DNA from: Thuidium tamariscinum
Taxonomy: Eukaryota; Streptophyta; Bryopsida; Hypnales; Thuidiaceae
Reading direction: 5' to 3'
NCBI GenBank assembly: GCA_947034885.2
Contig: OX344749.2
Location: 45,909,682 to 45,973,681 of the forward strand
Length of the DNA stretch: 64,000 nt
Shown piece by piece: positions 1-14,314 of the stretch. Each line of letters starts with the position of its first letter. The first letter of the stretch is position 1. The position numbers were made by a program, and so were the translations under genes. The notes under the pieces are model-generated. The model did not search any database. It was not told the DNA's origin and saw nothing but the letters and a program-made list of their open reading frames with translations.

Positions 1-789
1 GTTTCTATATCCACTCCTACACAATATACTTCCATGAAAGTGTCCCTCAAAAGTGTCATAAATCCTTAAATGCCCAAGGCACCAATTTTTGGTGTCAAAA
101 ATACTTTGAAGCTAAATAAAATCTAACCAAGTTTTTATTCTTAAGAATTTAATTTTGAAGTCTAATACCAAAAATCTAATTTAAAAAATGAATGATTAAG
201 ATTTTTCTACTCAAGAATTTGTGCAAGGGTTTCAAATACAAGTCTTGATTTTTTAGTATTTAGGATCTTGGAGATGATCCTTAACTAAACTAGATCTTGG
301 ATTTAAAAAATCACATTAGAAGTTCACTAAAAGAAATTTAGAGTAGATATTGAAAAGCAATAAATTGATTGAAATTATGTATTTTATGCTCGTTGACCTT
401 AGATTTTGTATATGTTGGCTTTGCACAATTGATGAAATGAGATTTTCAAAACATTGTAGCAATGATGTGCAAGGCCATTATTGTGTACTAAAAAATTTCG
501 AGTTTTCAAATGTACTTTCTAATTGAAAGTATCTTTGTTCACTTATTTTTCCAAAAATAACTCAATATAAGAAGTTCCTTTAGAAATTTTCAATTTCTGT
601 AAAGGTCAATACATATAGGACTTGACGTTTGGAAGAATTTTTTCAAAATTCTCATTCAAATCCTCACTGTTCATACATATTGGTACTAATCCATTTCTTT
701 ATAGTAATAATTAGGATTACTGATATTTATTCAAATATTAATTTGAATAATTTGGCTGATCGATATATATCCAGATATCAACACTAAAA

Positions 790-1110
790 ATTTCAAGATC
801 TTTAGTCATATGTAGTTCTAAATTATAAATACTAACTATTTCAAAATTTTCATTTAAATGTACATCCAAATTATAAATATTAATAATATTTTGAAATTTC
901 CGTTCATATCTAGTTCCAAATTATGAATACCAATGATTTTTGAAATTCCCATTCATGTATAGTTCCAAATCATGAATACTAATCATTTTTGAAATTTCAT
1001 TCATATCTTGTTCCAAACTATGAATACTAATCATTTTTGAAATTTCCATTCATATCTAGTTCAAAATTGTAAATACTCATACTTATCATAATTTCCATTC
1101 ATATCTCGCT
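790..1110. repeat. Tandem array, ~49 bp unit, about six diverged copies
   Basis: Successive units share the order 'gaatactaatcatttttg', 'aaatttccattcatat', 'ctagttccaaattat'. The best copies lie between about 900 and 1,070, and copies at both edges are more diverged. Unit length measured between equivalent positions is about 48-50 bp. No coding capacity. A minor AT-rich minisatellite. Confidence 0.7.
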
Positions 1111-3173
1111 CGGCCACTGGGTAAAATGCTGTAATTTTTTATTTGTCACACAAATTTTTTTTTAAATTTTGAATTCATATTTGGGATTAGAGACCACAAA
1201 TTAGCTAGGGGGTGAAGAAAGTAAGGGTGATCACAACCCAAAATAGGGGGCTTTTTGTTTTGATTGCACTTCTGGTAAAACATGGTAAGGCCAAGCGAGG
1301 GGGCTAATCCACCCGGATCTTCCTGGGGCCAGGGGATAAGGAGATAAGGTGAACAATAGTATTTTTAATCCATTTTTTGATTAATGACCGTTCATGTTGA
1401 GTTACAAAGAGTCTTCAATAGAATTTGCAATCTAATTGATATTTTTTTTCATGTAATTTAGAAATAATTATGGAAAATGGATGGCAAAGTTTGCTATTTT
1501 AGAGTATTTTGAGAAATTGAAATTTCTCCTTGAAAATGAAATTTTCAAAGTTTGAGCCCAACTAATGAAATGAAGGTCTTCTCTTTTAGTTTCTACTCCA
1601 ATTGGAATTTTGAAGAATTACTCAAAACAAATATTTTATTGCAATTTGAAATTTGGCTGCAATTTTAATGTCCATTGCATCCTAAAAATAGGTGTACACG
1701 GAAGTTGAGTTTACACCATGATGTTTGTCACTATAATTTACACACATGGTGAATTTTTTCAGATTTTTTGAGATAATTTCCTATTTTCTATCATTTTTCC
1801 TTCACTTTTTCTTCAAAAATCTCTTAAAAATCAATTTTACTAAAAAAATCTGAAATTTCTGTGAAGTGTAGAAGACATATACTTCCATCTTTGAAAATTA
1901 AAACAAAAATTTTCAGAGATGATTGGCTCGAGAATGGTAACAAATTGAGTGGTCATAGGCCCGTCCTTTAATGGTTAAAATGTACATAACTTCTTGCTCA
2001 AAGGTCTAAATGGCAAAAAATTTATTACCCCATTATGCTCTCTTGAATCTTCACCTTCAATAAAAGTTTCAGAAAATTTTATAAACTCATATGCTTATAG
2101 GTACATGCACAAAATCCTATTTGTCCCCTGAAGGAACAATGGTTCTTGAGGAGTTAAAAAAAAAAAGTTGGTCTTATCCTTTCTCGATAAAGTAGTGTAA
2201 GAGAGATTTCTTTTTATCCATTTTGTCCACCCACCGAAGGCTGCCGCAGGAGGATGACTGAGTAGAAGTAGGTAAGGCGGAGCCCTTGTTTGTCGTTCGG
2301 TGCGGACAAGGGCTTCAATAATACGCCTCGTAGCTTAGCTTGAAATGAGTGAAATGAGGAGCACCTCGTTGTCAATTTGTGAAGGAAAGGATGAGCCTTC
2401 CTGAACTGATAAGTTACTTTATCAGGTGCAACCTCACTCACTCACTCATGAGTCATGAGTGCATGCCCAGTCGAAGAAACCTTTGAAATTTTATTTTCTT
2501 AAATCTTGTTATGACACAAACTTTGAAATTTTTGGCAGAGAACTGTGGAATTTTTAGATGTATAGGAGGAGGTTTTTCAAACCGCTCCTACAGAAGCTCC
2601 TGAAATCGTGTAGAAGACGACAAAATTTTTTAATTCTATTTACAACACAAAAGCCTGAGCGATTTACAAATTCTTTGCATGTGGATTTGGTGATTGTAAT
2701 GAGTGATCTTCCCTAGAACTAGACTAATGTATAATTCTTTGTTTTTTAATTCCACAAACTGACATATGCATATGAGGTGGTTGTACATGTTTGGTGTTCC
2801 TTACATAAAATATGACACACGCTTTTAAGACTCTATGCAGAGCGTCCAAGGCATGATCTTGATGCATTGTAAACCTCACTTGCACTATTTACATCATTCT
2901 TGGTTTTCATTATTGCTCCTATCTAGGAACACTAATAGGGACCTTAGGTAGTTTAACTTTGATTAAGTTTTTAAAAAATCACTGTGATTTAGAAAAATAT
3001 GCTAAAAATTCACACTCAATCCTCAATTTTTCTTGTAGAATGTTAAATCCTACCATCAAAGGTTGGCCTAGGGAGATAAATATCATTTTACTAGAGGTTG
3101 ACAAGGATTTAGGGTTTATATTTGTGTTGGTTTTTTTGGCATGTTAAAGGGCCTTTTAGCTAATCTGGGGTCT

Positions 3174-3240
3174 CTGAATCTGAATCTGAATCTGAATTCA
3201 TAATTTGAAAAAAATAAAATAAAAAATAAAATAAAAATTT
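3174..3240. repeat. Simple sequence repeats (TGAATC)n and A/T-rich run
   Basis: Four near-perfect TGAATC hexamers are followed by an AAATAAAAT-type low-complexity stretch. A similar AAATAAAAT run is at about 12,785-12,840. Confidence 0.6.
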
Positions 3241-6200
3241 CAACGTTTTCTTTGGGATAAATCCAATATCTTGGCCCACCTTCGATGTTAGGATTTAACG
3301 CTGTGCATTTCTCCTTCCCTGGAATATTTTTACAAAATCTCAGCCACTACCTTTTTCTTGATAGATAACATTCTTTCCTTAGATGGTCCATTATCGAGCC
3401 TCCTCCCTTACATCTCAAAATATGACACAGCTGGGTTCATTTTTTAATATGGTGTACTTATCGTTGGTGGAAAATGAGTCTAGGCATGCCCATTGTAGGA
3501 GAGGGCTCTAAAACCAAGCGGGTATTTTCAACCATCCGGTAGAGGCTTCGAAATGGACCTATGAATTGTAGAAAAATGAACTCTAGATTACAATGGAGCT
3601 TGATGAGATTTGTTTTAACTTCTTCAATGGATGGTTTAAGAGCCACATTAAGTTCATTCCTAACTAATTGGTTAGTTGTCTACTAATTTAATTCAAAATT
3701 AGAATTTGTTGTTCAAGTACCTTCTTACAAGTTGTGAAAAATTTGACACAATGATTAAATCAAGCATTCATTTTAGATTTAGAAAGGGATGTTTTTAGAA
3801 ACCATTTCAATTGCTTTATACATGTTGCATTGTTGCAATGCTAGTTTATGAACAAGGCTTGATTTTTTTTCAAACTATGCATGGATGGGTTTCCAAAGGC
3901 CTATGATCACAAATAGGGGCCTAGAGCAAAATGTGTTAAAAAATTCATATCTAATTCAATAACACTTCAAAAAAATGAAATGACGTGTTAAATTCCTCAT
4001 CTATTTCACTTTGACTAAAAAATAAGCTAAAAATATTTCCATCTCAGAAGATATATGAAAAAGGCACATTAGAACTTAAATGATCAGTTTTTGAGCCTCT
4101 TACCCTACGCATATTTGGGTCTCTTGGCGTAGAGCCATAGGGATGCTCTTAAACAATGACATAAATAAATGTGCATGGAGTATAATGAGTAACACAAAAG
4201 AAACTCACAAGTCACAAGATGAGAGAAGATAGCTAGAGATGGTATACATGTATCAATGCTTAGAATGTGGCTCTTGAATTCAAATTTGGGAATTCATAAT
4301 GTTGAATAACCACTTAACCTCTAAAGACCCAAGGCCATTTTCCTATCAAAAACCACTCAAAATTGTCATTTTTGTTACATTCATCCAAAAGATTCAAAAA
4401 ATCATTTTTATAAAATTTAACCATAGGATCTTTCACTTTATTTGTCTGAGATTATGTGGCAAGAATTTCATGAAGTTTGACCATATAGATTGGAAGATAA
4501 AAGCATTCAAAGTTAGAAAAAAGAGTTTTTTTGAACATTGTCTTGCAATTTCAAATGACTTTGATTGCCATTTGTTGAAATGTTTTACACTATAGACTTC
4601 GAATTTCAAATTTTTTATATTTAAGAATTGAGTTGAAATTATAGGAAAAAAAATTTCAAATTTAAAAAATTATTAAGTAGAAGTAGGTTCAAGATTAAAA
4701 GAAAAATTAGATCGTTAATAGCTCTAAGATGGGATTGAAACACAATAATCCCAATGGTGAGATTGTTTTAGCAAGAAAATTTAACTTGTCAAGCAAATTT
4801 TTTTGAAAAATTGTAAAAATTGCATTCATAAATGAATCTTGTAAGACATTTTTTCCAGAAGATGCTCAAATTGCCCGAAAAACAAGATTGTTCATAACTT
4901 TCATATAACTAATCTAAATGGAATGAATCAAAGCTTCACATGTAGAAAAAATAATAATCTATAAGATTAAAAAAATTAAAAAATAAATTTCAAGTTTTCG
5001 TGGATTTATTTTTTTGCCTACTAAGTTAAAATTTGGACTTTTGTGGTGTACCTTTTGCTCCTAAGCACCAATTGAAATAAAAATTATATTCCCACAAAGC
5101 TAATCAGTTTTTCTATTTTACAGGAGAGTTTCAAAAGATTTCACTAAAAATTGAAGTCATCAAAACCTGTCTAAACTCCAAATTGTCCCTCGAGGAGACA
5201 ATGGGCTTTTAGGGGTTAACCCCTAAAGCCCTGAGGTGCATTTTTTGGCATTTAGATTTCTTGGCATTTTTTGGCATTAGAATCTAAGTACATAGGTGCA
5301 TATATGAGCCTCAACCTTCATTTTCCTTGTTGCTTCTTTTGAAGACTTGTGCATACAATCATGGAGAAAATTTAGTAGATTATTAGGTAAATTATTGTTT
5401 AGGGAAAAAAAGTTTTTTCACAAGATTATTTGAAATTTAGGAGTTTTTCAAAGAAGAAGCTAAAAAGACAAGAATGTTGGACTTCTTGATTTGGAGACCA
5501 AAAAATCCATTCTTCATTGAAACTCTTTCCAACAAAGTCAATAATTCACTTGATATTACAATTATCTATATAGAAAAGTAACAGTAAAAAAATTATAATG
5601 ATAAATTAAAATCTCAATTAGAAGGCACTAAATTCTTTTTTAAAAACATATGACCTTCAAGGGCTACTCCTAGACTGCTATGACACAACAACCAAGGCAA
5701 CTTGGGTAGATTCAAAATTGTTGTAAATACACCACCAAGGGCATTGTGAGAAACACATGCCATTTTTTTCTTGAAAACGGACTATTTCAATATGTATTTT
5801 GACTTTTGAAATGATTTGAAAAAAATGAAATAACATATGGAAAATTTATAAAGCATTGAAAATGGTATGTCTCCAAAAATTTAGACCTAAAAAATTATGC
5901 ACAAATAAGGCATGATGGAAAATATCAAGAAAATGGATTCTATGATGTTTGGCTTTTAGAAATTAGTAAAATATTCAAAATAATAAGTAAATAAATAAGA
6001 TTTTTTTTCTAAATTAAAGATGCTCTTTCTTAATCATTTTCATCTTTGGAAAAAAATTGTATTCTCTACACTTCAAGCTCATGTGGAAGGTGGACATTTT
6101 ACTACTTTAAAAAAACTCTTTGTAGACTTGTTTAACTTTAATAGAAGTCCTTGGATGCCAATCTTGAACTCAAATTTGTATTTTTGGCTCAAAAATAGTA

Positions 6201-9200
6201 CATAAACCCATCAAAATGGCCAAAGTAGACATCCAAATGAAAGTTGTCTTGAAATAGTATAAGAAATTTTTTTCAATGAAAAAATTACTCAATGTCTACA
6301 ACCATTAGATGAAATTTGAGGCCTCAGGAGGGCCGTTTTGGGTTGGTTCTTGAAATGGTTCCCAAAACAGCGATTAGCAATTTCTACCCCCATTTGAAAA
6401 AATTAAAAAATTAGGTCCTGAAATGTGATAATTTTTTTTAATTCAGAAAAAGAACCGATGACATGGCATAGTCTCGACCACGTTAGATTGTGTAGTTTCT
6501 ATGTTTCTACGATGATGAAATGCATTCTCGCAATAGTTTTAGTGTTCCCGCAGTTTGGAAACCCACAATCTTCCGAAGGATTGAAATCTCATCTAATGTA
6601 CCATAAGTACCTTCATTTTGAATTTCTTGTAAAATTGACAAATGGTGCAAAAGTTATGAGCAAAAAAAACACATATTTCAAGCTAAGGGAACAGAAAATA
6701 GGACAAATTATGTTTCTTGCAATCATCCAACAATCTACTACCAATTTGATACTACTAGTAAACCATTCTCAATCTACGAGATGCATGCTTGAGTTGAAGC
6801 ATTCTTAAATTTTAAAGAGTAATCAATTAAAATCCAAAACAATGTTGTTGGATGTTGATGAATATAGTTATCCTTTGGAAATTACAGTTGCAAATTTGTG
6901 CTTGGTGAGGGTTAAAAAAATGTTGATGCAATTTTCTAAACCTCAAATCTTAATACATTTCTTCTTCTTTTTTAGTTTTCAAAATATCTCCTCCATTTCA
7001 AATTTGGTAGAGAATTGATTCTACGCAAAAGGTCCATTGAAGTGAAAAATGGACTTTTCATACACATCTCTTTCTTGGTTAACCCTTGAACGTCACATTG
7101 GCTTTTTTTTGGACGTTGAGAATTTGAATAACATGTTGATCAAATATTATAATGTCAATATCCACATGGTGGATTTTCTTTAAAATTACTCATTCACATT
7201 CATTGACTAGGTGGCTCCAAAATTTAATAATGATGTCTTCAGTAAACAAATCAATTTCAAAGTATTCTAACTTTCCCAAAAAAATCTTCACTTTTAATGT
7301 TCGTCGTGTGACATTTAGGGATAAACCCTAGAGTGTTTGGAATCATGTCCAGAATTAACAATTTGCGAAAAATCATTATAAAGTACTATTTGGAAGAATA
7401 TTTTGGAATTGTGATACAAATGAAAGTTATAAATTTTGAGTTTTAGATTCCATCCATACGGTTAGATTTTCCAATGTTTTCACCAATATTTTTCTATAAA
7501 TACTGAAAGAAAAATTTCAAAAATCCTTCAAAATTCAATTACAAACAAAATATTGTCATTTTTCAAGTAGAACTTGTTGGAATGGTTTGAAATGAGATTC
7601 TCTTCATATGGTGATTTTTTGAAATATTTTTGTTCTTTAATTCTATAACCTAATTTTTGCAAATTTGGTTTTGAACTATAGTCAACACAAGTCCACTACT
7701 TGAGATACTTCTACATTTGTAATTTTAGAGAATTATGTAATCTAGTAATACCAAATTCAATCCTTGGATAGAACAAAAACTTCATCCAATTTTTAAAAAA
7801 TTAGGATGACTTCCATTCAAGCAATAACCTCGGGGGGTGCACTCCCCATTTATTTGATGTCGATGTGCAAACTAATGAAGGATCATTTTAATTGCATTGG
7901 AGGTAAATTTTATACAACCCTTCAAAGTAAATTAGCATCCATAGAATGAGCTTTTAGACTTTAAAAATAATGAAGGGTATACAAAAATACTAAATTTTTT
8001 TTTCTAAAGTAGCCCTACCAAAATTCCCCTCCAAAAAGCTGAACTTTTCATAATATGCTTAGTATAGTTTTAATCTATAAGTTGTACAATAAAATCACAT
8101 TGAATTCACAAAGGTATTGAAATTATGGTTCATTAAGGGACTAGGGGAATCCCAAGTGCTTGGTGTACCAAGAAATTAAAATCTGGATGGATGATATTTG
8201 CAGCCAAGCAACTGGTTTAGTTCAGTCATTGACAGATTGAGTGGTAGGGCGAATTCATTTAATTTAATTTTGTGGACACTAGGGTTTAGGATAACCAAAT
8301 TAGAGCTTTTTGGAATTGTTTGAGTCAATTTCTTTTGAAGTGTTTGAAGATTCAAAGTTTCGTGTTCTCTTCCATTTTCTTTTTATCTTTGTAAATGTTG
8401 TGTGTTAAGTGTTTCTTAACACATAACCACAATTTTATACATTGCCTTGAGACATCAGACTATAACTTGCATTGTAATGTGGATGTTTTTTTCTTGTAGT
8501 ATTGGTTTTTGTTTTTGTGCTTCATTGCTTCATAAGCTTTGGTACTAGTTTTTGAATGTGCTGTAATTTTGTGTTCTTGAGGATTGATAGTTTGTAAATA
8601 CACCATTTAGGATTATATAAAGTATACTGTAATTGTTTTTATGACTTTCTATTATGATGTATTTATAATGAACATAGGATATAATAAATTATCACCAAAT
8701 TTTTTTTTAACTAAAAGATAGGGTATATGAAATAGGCATCCTTTAGAAATTTAGGTAAATTAAGCCCCCTTAAAAAACCCAAAATCACCGACATAGCCCC
8801 TAAATAATAGGGGCTTGTTCTCACATGATCAATAAACTTCCCGAATAATGCACCCCCCGAGGCAATAACGAGACAGAAAAGTAATTTTGAATCCATTCAT
8901 TGTCCATAAACTAGATGTCGGCATGCTCCAGGGTTAAAGAAGTCAAGAAGGTTACCTATCAACTTTTTTGACTATATGAAAGATACCTTGAAAATAGGAT
9001 TTTTTAAAATTAAATTTTTTTTTCCTTTTCCTAGTGGCGCTAGGTTTGTTCCTGGCTTAAAATCAGCCTCTATTCGTGATGGAACCCCTCGTAGTGTGTT
9101 TCCTCAACACGCTTGTGTCAAAAAAAAAAAACCTTAGGAATTTTGGAAGAAGACTTGCTCAGCAATTGTTAAGTTAGAGTAGAAGATTGTTACATGTAAA

Positions 9201-12200
9201 AATTGTCCAATCATTCTTTGTAAAAATGTAGAGACAGGGCTGACATGCTTTGTTCAACATATAAAATATGAATGTCAGAGTGCTTCAAGGTTAAATTTTT
9301 TGGAGAGTTAGATCACTTGATTAATTGTTTAAGAAATGGATTACAATCTAAGCTTAGATGAAATACATTTGTAGTTCTAGAGTGAAGGTTTCTTTGATAA
9401 GGAATTAGTTGGGATTTTTTTCAACCTTCCATACTAGATAGGGATATTGAAGGAACCAAAAAATTGAAGGGACTTATCATGAAAAATTGTAGATGTTTGA
9501 AATATGATGTGTAGCCCCTAAATACTTCAATAACTATTGATGTGCAACAAAGGTACACATTTATGTAGTGCAAAATGTTGATGAATTAATATAGGTTTCC
9601 TTAACTCTTCAACACCTAAGGGGCTCAAAAGTGGCCTCACATAGTTTGGAAGTCCAATTCAAAGTGCTATAATTTTGGAACCAATGTCCAAATTCAATAA
9701 GACTTGTTGGTATATTGATTTCCAAGCACCTTTTAATTTAAATTTTTTTCATTTGAATATGTTTAGAAATCAAATTTCACCTCCAAATGTGTTTTTAGGA
9801 TAACTTTAGCATCTTTTTTCAACACTAAAACATTATAATCTTGCAATCTATGTGGCCATATGACTCCAAATTTGATCCATGCCATCTACAACATGCGCAC
9901 TATGAGATTGTATGGTTGAGATTTTCACTCTATAGTGACATATGGACTTGTAAGGCTTGAAAAGCAATGATGTTTTTAAACCCAAAAAGGCCTTGGGCTT
10001 TGAGGGATTAATGTGAAAGTTATGAAGAGTCTTGTTTTGGAGGCCAAGGCATCTATCTTAAAAAAACTAACCTATAGGGTTTGTCTTGAATTCAATTGTA
10101 CAATTTTCCAAAAGACAAAAAATCCACAAGGTCTAATTTATTTTTTACAACTATTTCACTAGAAAAATTGACATGTGTCAACTTCAATTTATAGTTAGTA
10201 AACAATGTAGTTTTTTCCATCTTGTATTCTTGTATACATAAAATTTTCTTAAAAAGAATGAATGTCAAGTTTCCTCTTCCTAGTTGTTTTTGTAAACTTT
10301 CAACTCAATTCTTTACTACACAATATTTTTACCTCAAATTTAAAGGATCAAATTAAGAAAACCAAGAGTCTTGAAATCTACTATGGAATGGATCAAAAAA
10401 TAGGGTTCTCTTCATTAACCCTAAAAGGTTTAAGAAGTTCAATTTGTGTTGCAATATATTTTATTTGTATATATTTGGCATACATAGTGCATGAATTGAC
10501 ATATACAACAATTATGGAAGTTTATATTTTTATTGAGATAAATTTAATGTCACAATATCCCCTAAAAAGAAGCTGCCATTCTAGTTTGCATTAGTTGCTC
10601 CCATGAGAGAACATTTGAGGCCACTACAAGGCTGCTCTACAACCCTCTGAGGCCTCCTTGAAATGTTTTTTTTTTGCTTCAATTAGTTTTTTCCCCTATT
10701 CCTATAGACCATTTGTTGTAATGTCAAGCAATGTAAATTTCCCAAAACCTATCACTCCATATACGCAAGCAACAAAGCAAAACTCAAGGGATTTGTATAA
10801 AAAATATGTAATTGGAGAATTGGACCAAAGTAGTAGCTTTTGTGCCACTTGTGTTATTTTCTGTCACTTACTTAATTCAACCCATTAGCCAATGATGTGT
10901 TCATCTAGGAGAAGAGAGAAGGTCTTTATACTAGTGGGATAGTAGTAGGTGCAACAAACCATGTGGGATTTGTGATTTAAGACAAAAAGGAGCTCCACCA
11001 CTCATAATTAATTGAAAATGCAAGAATTGTGATGAAAGTCAAATTTTAGACCTCATTTAGGCATAGTAGAATTTTTTTTTCAAAAAACTTCAAACTAAGA
11101 AAAGTTGGAGAATGAAGTAAACTTTCATTTCCAAAAACCCGTTTGAGATTTCAATACTCCACCTAAAAATTATACACAAATTTTAGAGAGGGTGTTTGAA
11201 AATGTCCAAAAAATTATCCCTTCCACCCCCTTCTAAAATTTGTCCATAATTCTTACATGAGGGATCAAAATCTCTAGCAAATTCTTAGAAATAAATTTAG
11301 ATTGGTTGTACAATTTCTTCTAGTTCAATTTTTTTGAAAAAAGCTATTATACTATGTCCAAAATGAGGTTTAAAATTCAACTCTGAGCACAATTCTTGTG
11401 TTTTCACTTACAACTCAAATTCTTTAAAACTTTAAATCAATATTTCACCATTGTTGAAACAACATGACAAACAAAAACTATACACTAAACGTTGTCTCAA
11501 CAATGTCACAAGTTATATTGAATCAATGTTGTCAATTAAAGATATTGTTTAAGTAATTCTAATAATGGTGGTGTAGAAATATAAAATCAACAATTATTCA
11601 AAGGTATTGTTTCAACATTTTCAATATTGTGGTGTAGAATTTCGAGTCAACAATCATTCATGATTTGATTCAACATTTTGATTATAATGATGTAAGGTCA
11701 TTGCAAGATATAGCATCCATTTTTTGTAGAGTTTTGGAATTGGACACTTTTTTTGGGGGAATACTATTTAATTAGAAAAATAATTAAAAAAAATATAAAA
11801 ATATGATCAATGTAAACACCTTAAGGAAGAAGGTACTCTATGAAGGAAAAGTTTAGGAAAATTTTGTAAGTAGGAGAATTAGAAAAGTGCAAAATCTCAA
11901 GAAAATGGATAAATTTATATTTAAATTTGCAAAAAATAGGAAAATTTATTTTTATTAAATCTAAAATTTTTCCATTTGGAAAGAATTGATGGTGATGAGA
12001 TTTCACCAAAAACAATCCTAGTACCATCATCAATATTCAGAAACTGCATGCAATGGAAGTATTGTTTGCACGCATGTGAAGGACATAAAATAATGTGTTT
12101 TTATATTTCCTTTGGTAGGAATATGATTTTTTATTATGCAAATATACCATGAAAGTTTTAGCTTTTGATCATTAAATTTGGGGACTCTTAACGTAGTAAA

Positions 12201-12401
12201 AAAATCCTAAACCTCAAATTGTGACAAATTAATAAAAACAAATTTTAAATATAAAATGATTTTTTAAATTTTTTGAAAAATAAAGGATGTGAAAACCATC
12301 AAGCTAGAGAGGTCAACTAATTATTTTATATTCTTAGATCTTTTAATTCAAAAGATATAGCAAAAAAGAATGGCGTCACTCCAATTGCGACGGAAAATAG
12401 C

Positions 12402-12560
12402 ACTACAAGGGAAAGTGGCCCGAATTGACAGAAATTTGAACAAAAAAGTGTCCTGAATGACAGCCCTAACTTTTGGAACTCGGTAGTTTGTCAGCATGGT
12501 TCATATTGTGGATTCTATCAAAATTTTGTCAATTTTTTGTCAATTTTTTTGTCAATTTTT
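12402..12560 (-). mobile_element. Candidate terminus and subterminal repeats of a CACTA (En/Spm) element
   Basis: The sequence starts CACTACAAGGGAAAGTGG, the canonical opening of plant CACTA transposon ends, and is preceded by TAG as a possible 3-bp target duplication. Just inside are short related motifs (AGTGGCCCGAATTGACAG and AGTGTCCTGAATGACAG) and repeated TTTTTGTCAA, as expected for subterminal transposase-binding repeats. The matching transposase remnants lie to the right on the minus strand, so this would be the element's 3' end. I did not find a convincing partner terminus; TGTAGTGTAG near 27,394 matches only about 7 bp plus the TAG. Confidence 0.5.
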
Positions 12561-13437
12561 ACAAAACAGGACGGTTATTGGCTGCCTTGTGGTCATGTCC
12601 TTGTTGCACCATGTAATCTTTTATTGGAATGCCACCGTGTTTTAGGGATCTGGATTTTTTTTTATCGACAAAATGATATTTCTAATATTCATTAGTCACT
12701 GAAATTGTCAGTAACATTCAATGGGTTTCCATTTCATTCCAAAAAACAAATTAAATAGCAAAATTAAATAAACAATAGAAAGAATAGAATAGAATAAAAT
12801 AAAATAATTAGAAAATAAAATAAAATAAAATAAAATACAAGACGATACAAAACGATATAGGATGATTAAAGACGATTACAGACAATAAAATAGTAATTGC
12901 GAATAGAAGTGATCGAAGAGTATTTGGACTGACTAGCACCTTCTCAGACATTATAACTACAAAACATACAAAACAGAAGAATTATATTGCAAAGGCATTA
13001 TGAGCATTCCCAAATATTCAGCTTTGGGAGTGAGTACATGAAAGAAGTATCTTCTGAGTAGGAGAGGCTCCGCTAGCGACATTGAGGCAATAGCTAAACA
13101 GACATCACATCAACGTTTCGTGCTTCGCAATGGAGGCATGAGACGCTCGTTTCTTCGCCATGCTGAAACTGCGATGATTGCGTTGCTCCGTAATACGAAG
13201 AGCCATAAGCTTCTGTTACTCTACTGCTTCAGTCTTGGCCTTGGCAACCATCGGCTTCTTCATTGCCACTCTAGGATGCTTCCTCTGCAACGTCAAAGGA
13301 GTCAGAAGCCTTTGGATCTTCAGTGCCTTGTTCCTGTTCTGACCTCATGGCAGTGTAACGGAAGTCACGAAGGTAGACAATATATTCACTTCTACAAGAT
13401 TCTCTTATGGTAGTCTACAAGAGAAGAGAGACTGAAC

Positions 13438-13593
13438 CTGTAGCTGACACAAAGCTGTGGCGGTAGGTATACACGTACTTCCTCATGTCGTCCTCCTTGC
13501 TAAGGTTGAAAAGCTTGCAAATTTCAGTGGCCCTCTTGAGACCCCTCACTCTTGGATTGTCAAACTTCGTAAAGCCAAGTACGTCATTGTCAC
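13438..13593 (-). pseudogene. Internal exon on the minus strand, probably from the 3' part of the CACTA element
   Basis: Read on the minus strand, an acceptor (TTTCAG) at 13,594 opens a 156-nt frame without stops. It encodes DNDVLGFTKFDNPRVRGLKR and continues through ...KLFNLSKEDDMRKYVYTYRH..., ending at an ACAG/GTTCAG donor. Further down (about 13,350-13,090) a second, acidic frame is interrupted by TAG and TGA. Exon structure and orientation fit the downstream coding part of the CACTA unit, separated from the main transposase by solo LTR A. I do not recognise a domain; assignment to the CACTA element rests on position and strand. Confidence 0.4.
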
Positions 13594-14309
13594 CTGAAAG
13601 GCATGAGAAGCTATATTACTCCACAGACGTACTCTCTCATTACGAACATTGTCCTTAAGATGACAAACATACATGACAAAATAGCAGCACTGACAGAATA
13701 CTAATCATTTATGAAAAACCAGAAGTTGCATTTACCTCGACTGCTCCTGTGGGTGTCATCACAGCAATTTCAGAAAGTCAATAGTCAAGTCATTGTTGAA
13801 GATGAAAACACAGTACTTTATCCTATTTGAAAATAATGCAGTTGAGGAGTGACAAGTTACGGCGGATGGACTTTGGTCTGCCGTGTCCCTCGGGCCTGCA
13901 GTGCCCCTATAAACATGATACTTTTCGGTGCATGACGATGTGGAGACGTCCTTCAGTGAGGACACCCTCTTTCATTGGAAAGCCCTATTTTCCGCAACCT
14001 CCCATGATGTTCAGAATTTGGATTTCTGTGGCAAAAAAAAATGTTTGAACCCCTCTTTCTTCTACAAGCATAGGCTTTTCGCTTTCTAAGTCACTATATG
14101 CTTGTTTGATAATTCATGAGGACAGCCGTGTCAGTGCGCTAGATTACAATGGCTCTGCATTCAAGTGACAACATTTTCTCTTTTACAGAAGAATTTCAAC
14201 GACGCACGTTATTGGACGCTGTGAACCTTCACTTCTCCACAATACTACTCCCCTCTACCTTCAATTGAATGAAGGAATTCAACCTCAAAGACTCTCATTA
14301 TGAAATACT

Positions 14310-14314
14310 AATCC
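14310..14314. repeat. Target-site duplication AATCC, left of solo LTR A
   Basis: AATCC directly precedes TGTGAGTGC at 14,315 and recurs at 18,138-18,142 directly after CTCACA. A perfect 5-bp duplication is the usual signature of LTR retrotransposon integration. Confidence 0.85.

Larger units (their letters stand above)
1..12401. other. AT-rich non-coding, repeat-like DNA without a recognisable gene
   Basis: About 12.4 kb of strongly AT-rich sequence. Open frames here are short (longest 127 codons at 6,425-6,808, plus strand) and none shows a domain, codon bias or splice structure I recognise. Phrases such as 'caattgtccct(c)gaggagacaatgg' recur loosely near 2,120 and 5,190, which suggests old diverged repeats. 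A slightly GC-richer patch at 2,215-2,460 and a short patch bounded by T- and A-runs at 9,020-9,135 stand out, but I cannot classify either. Most likely decayed retrotransposon DNA; this is inference from composition only. Confidence 0.6.

Noticed and set aside
6425-6808. A 127-codon plus-strand frame in the AT-rich left part
   Set aside because: No recognisable motif, low-complexity composition and no neighbouring exons; likely chance.
9020-9135. Short sequence between a T-run and an A-run, considered as a SINE
   Set aside because: I could not find convincing A and B box promoter motifs or a clear target duplication.
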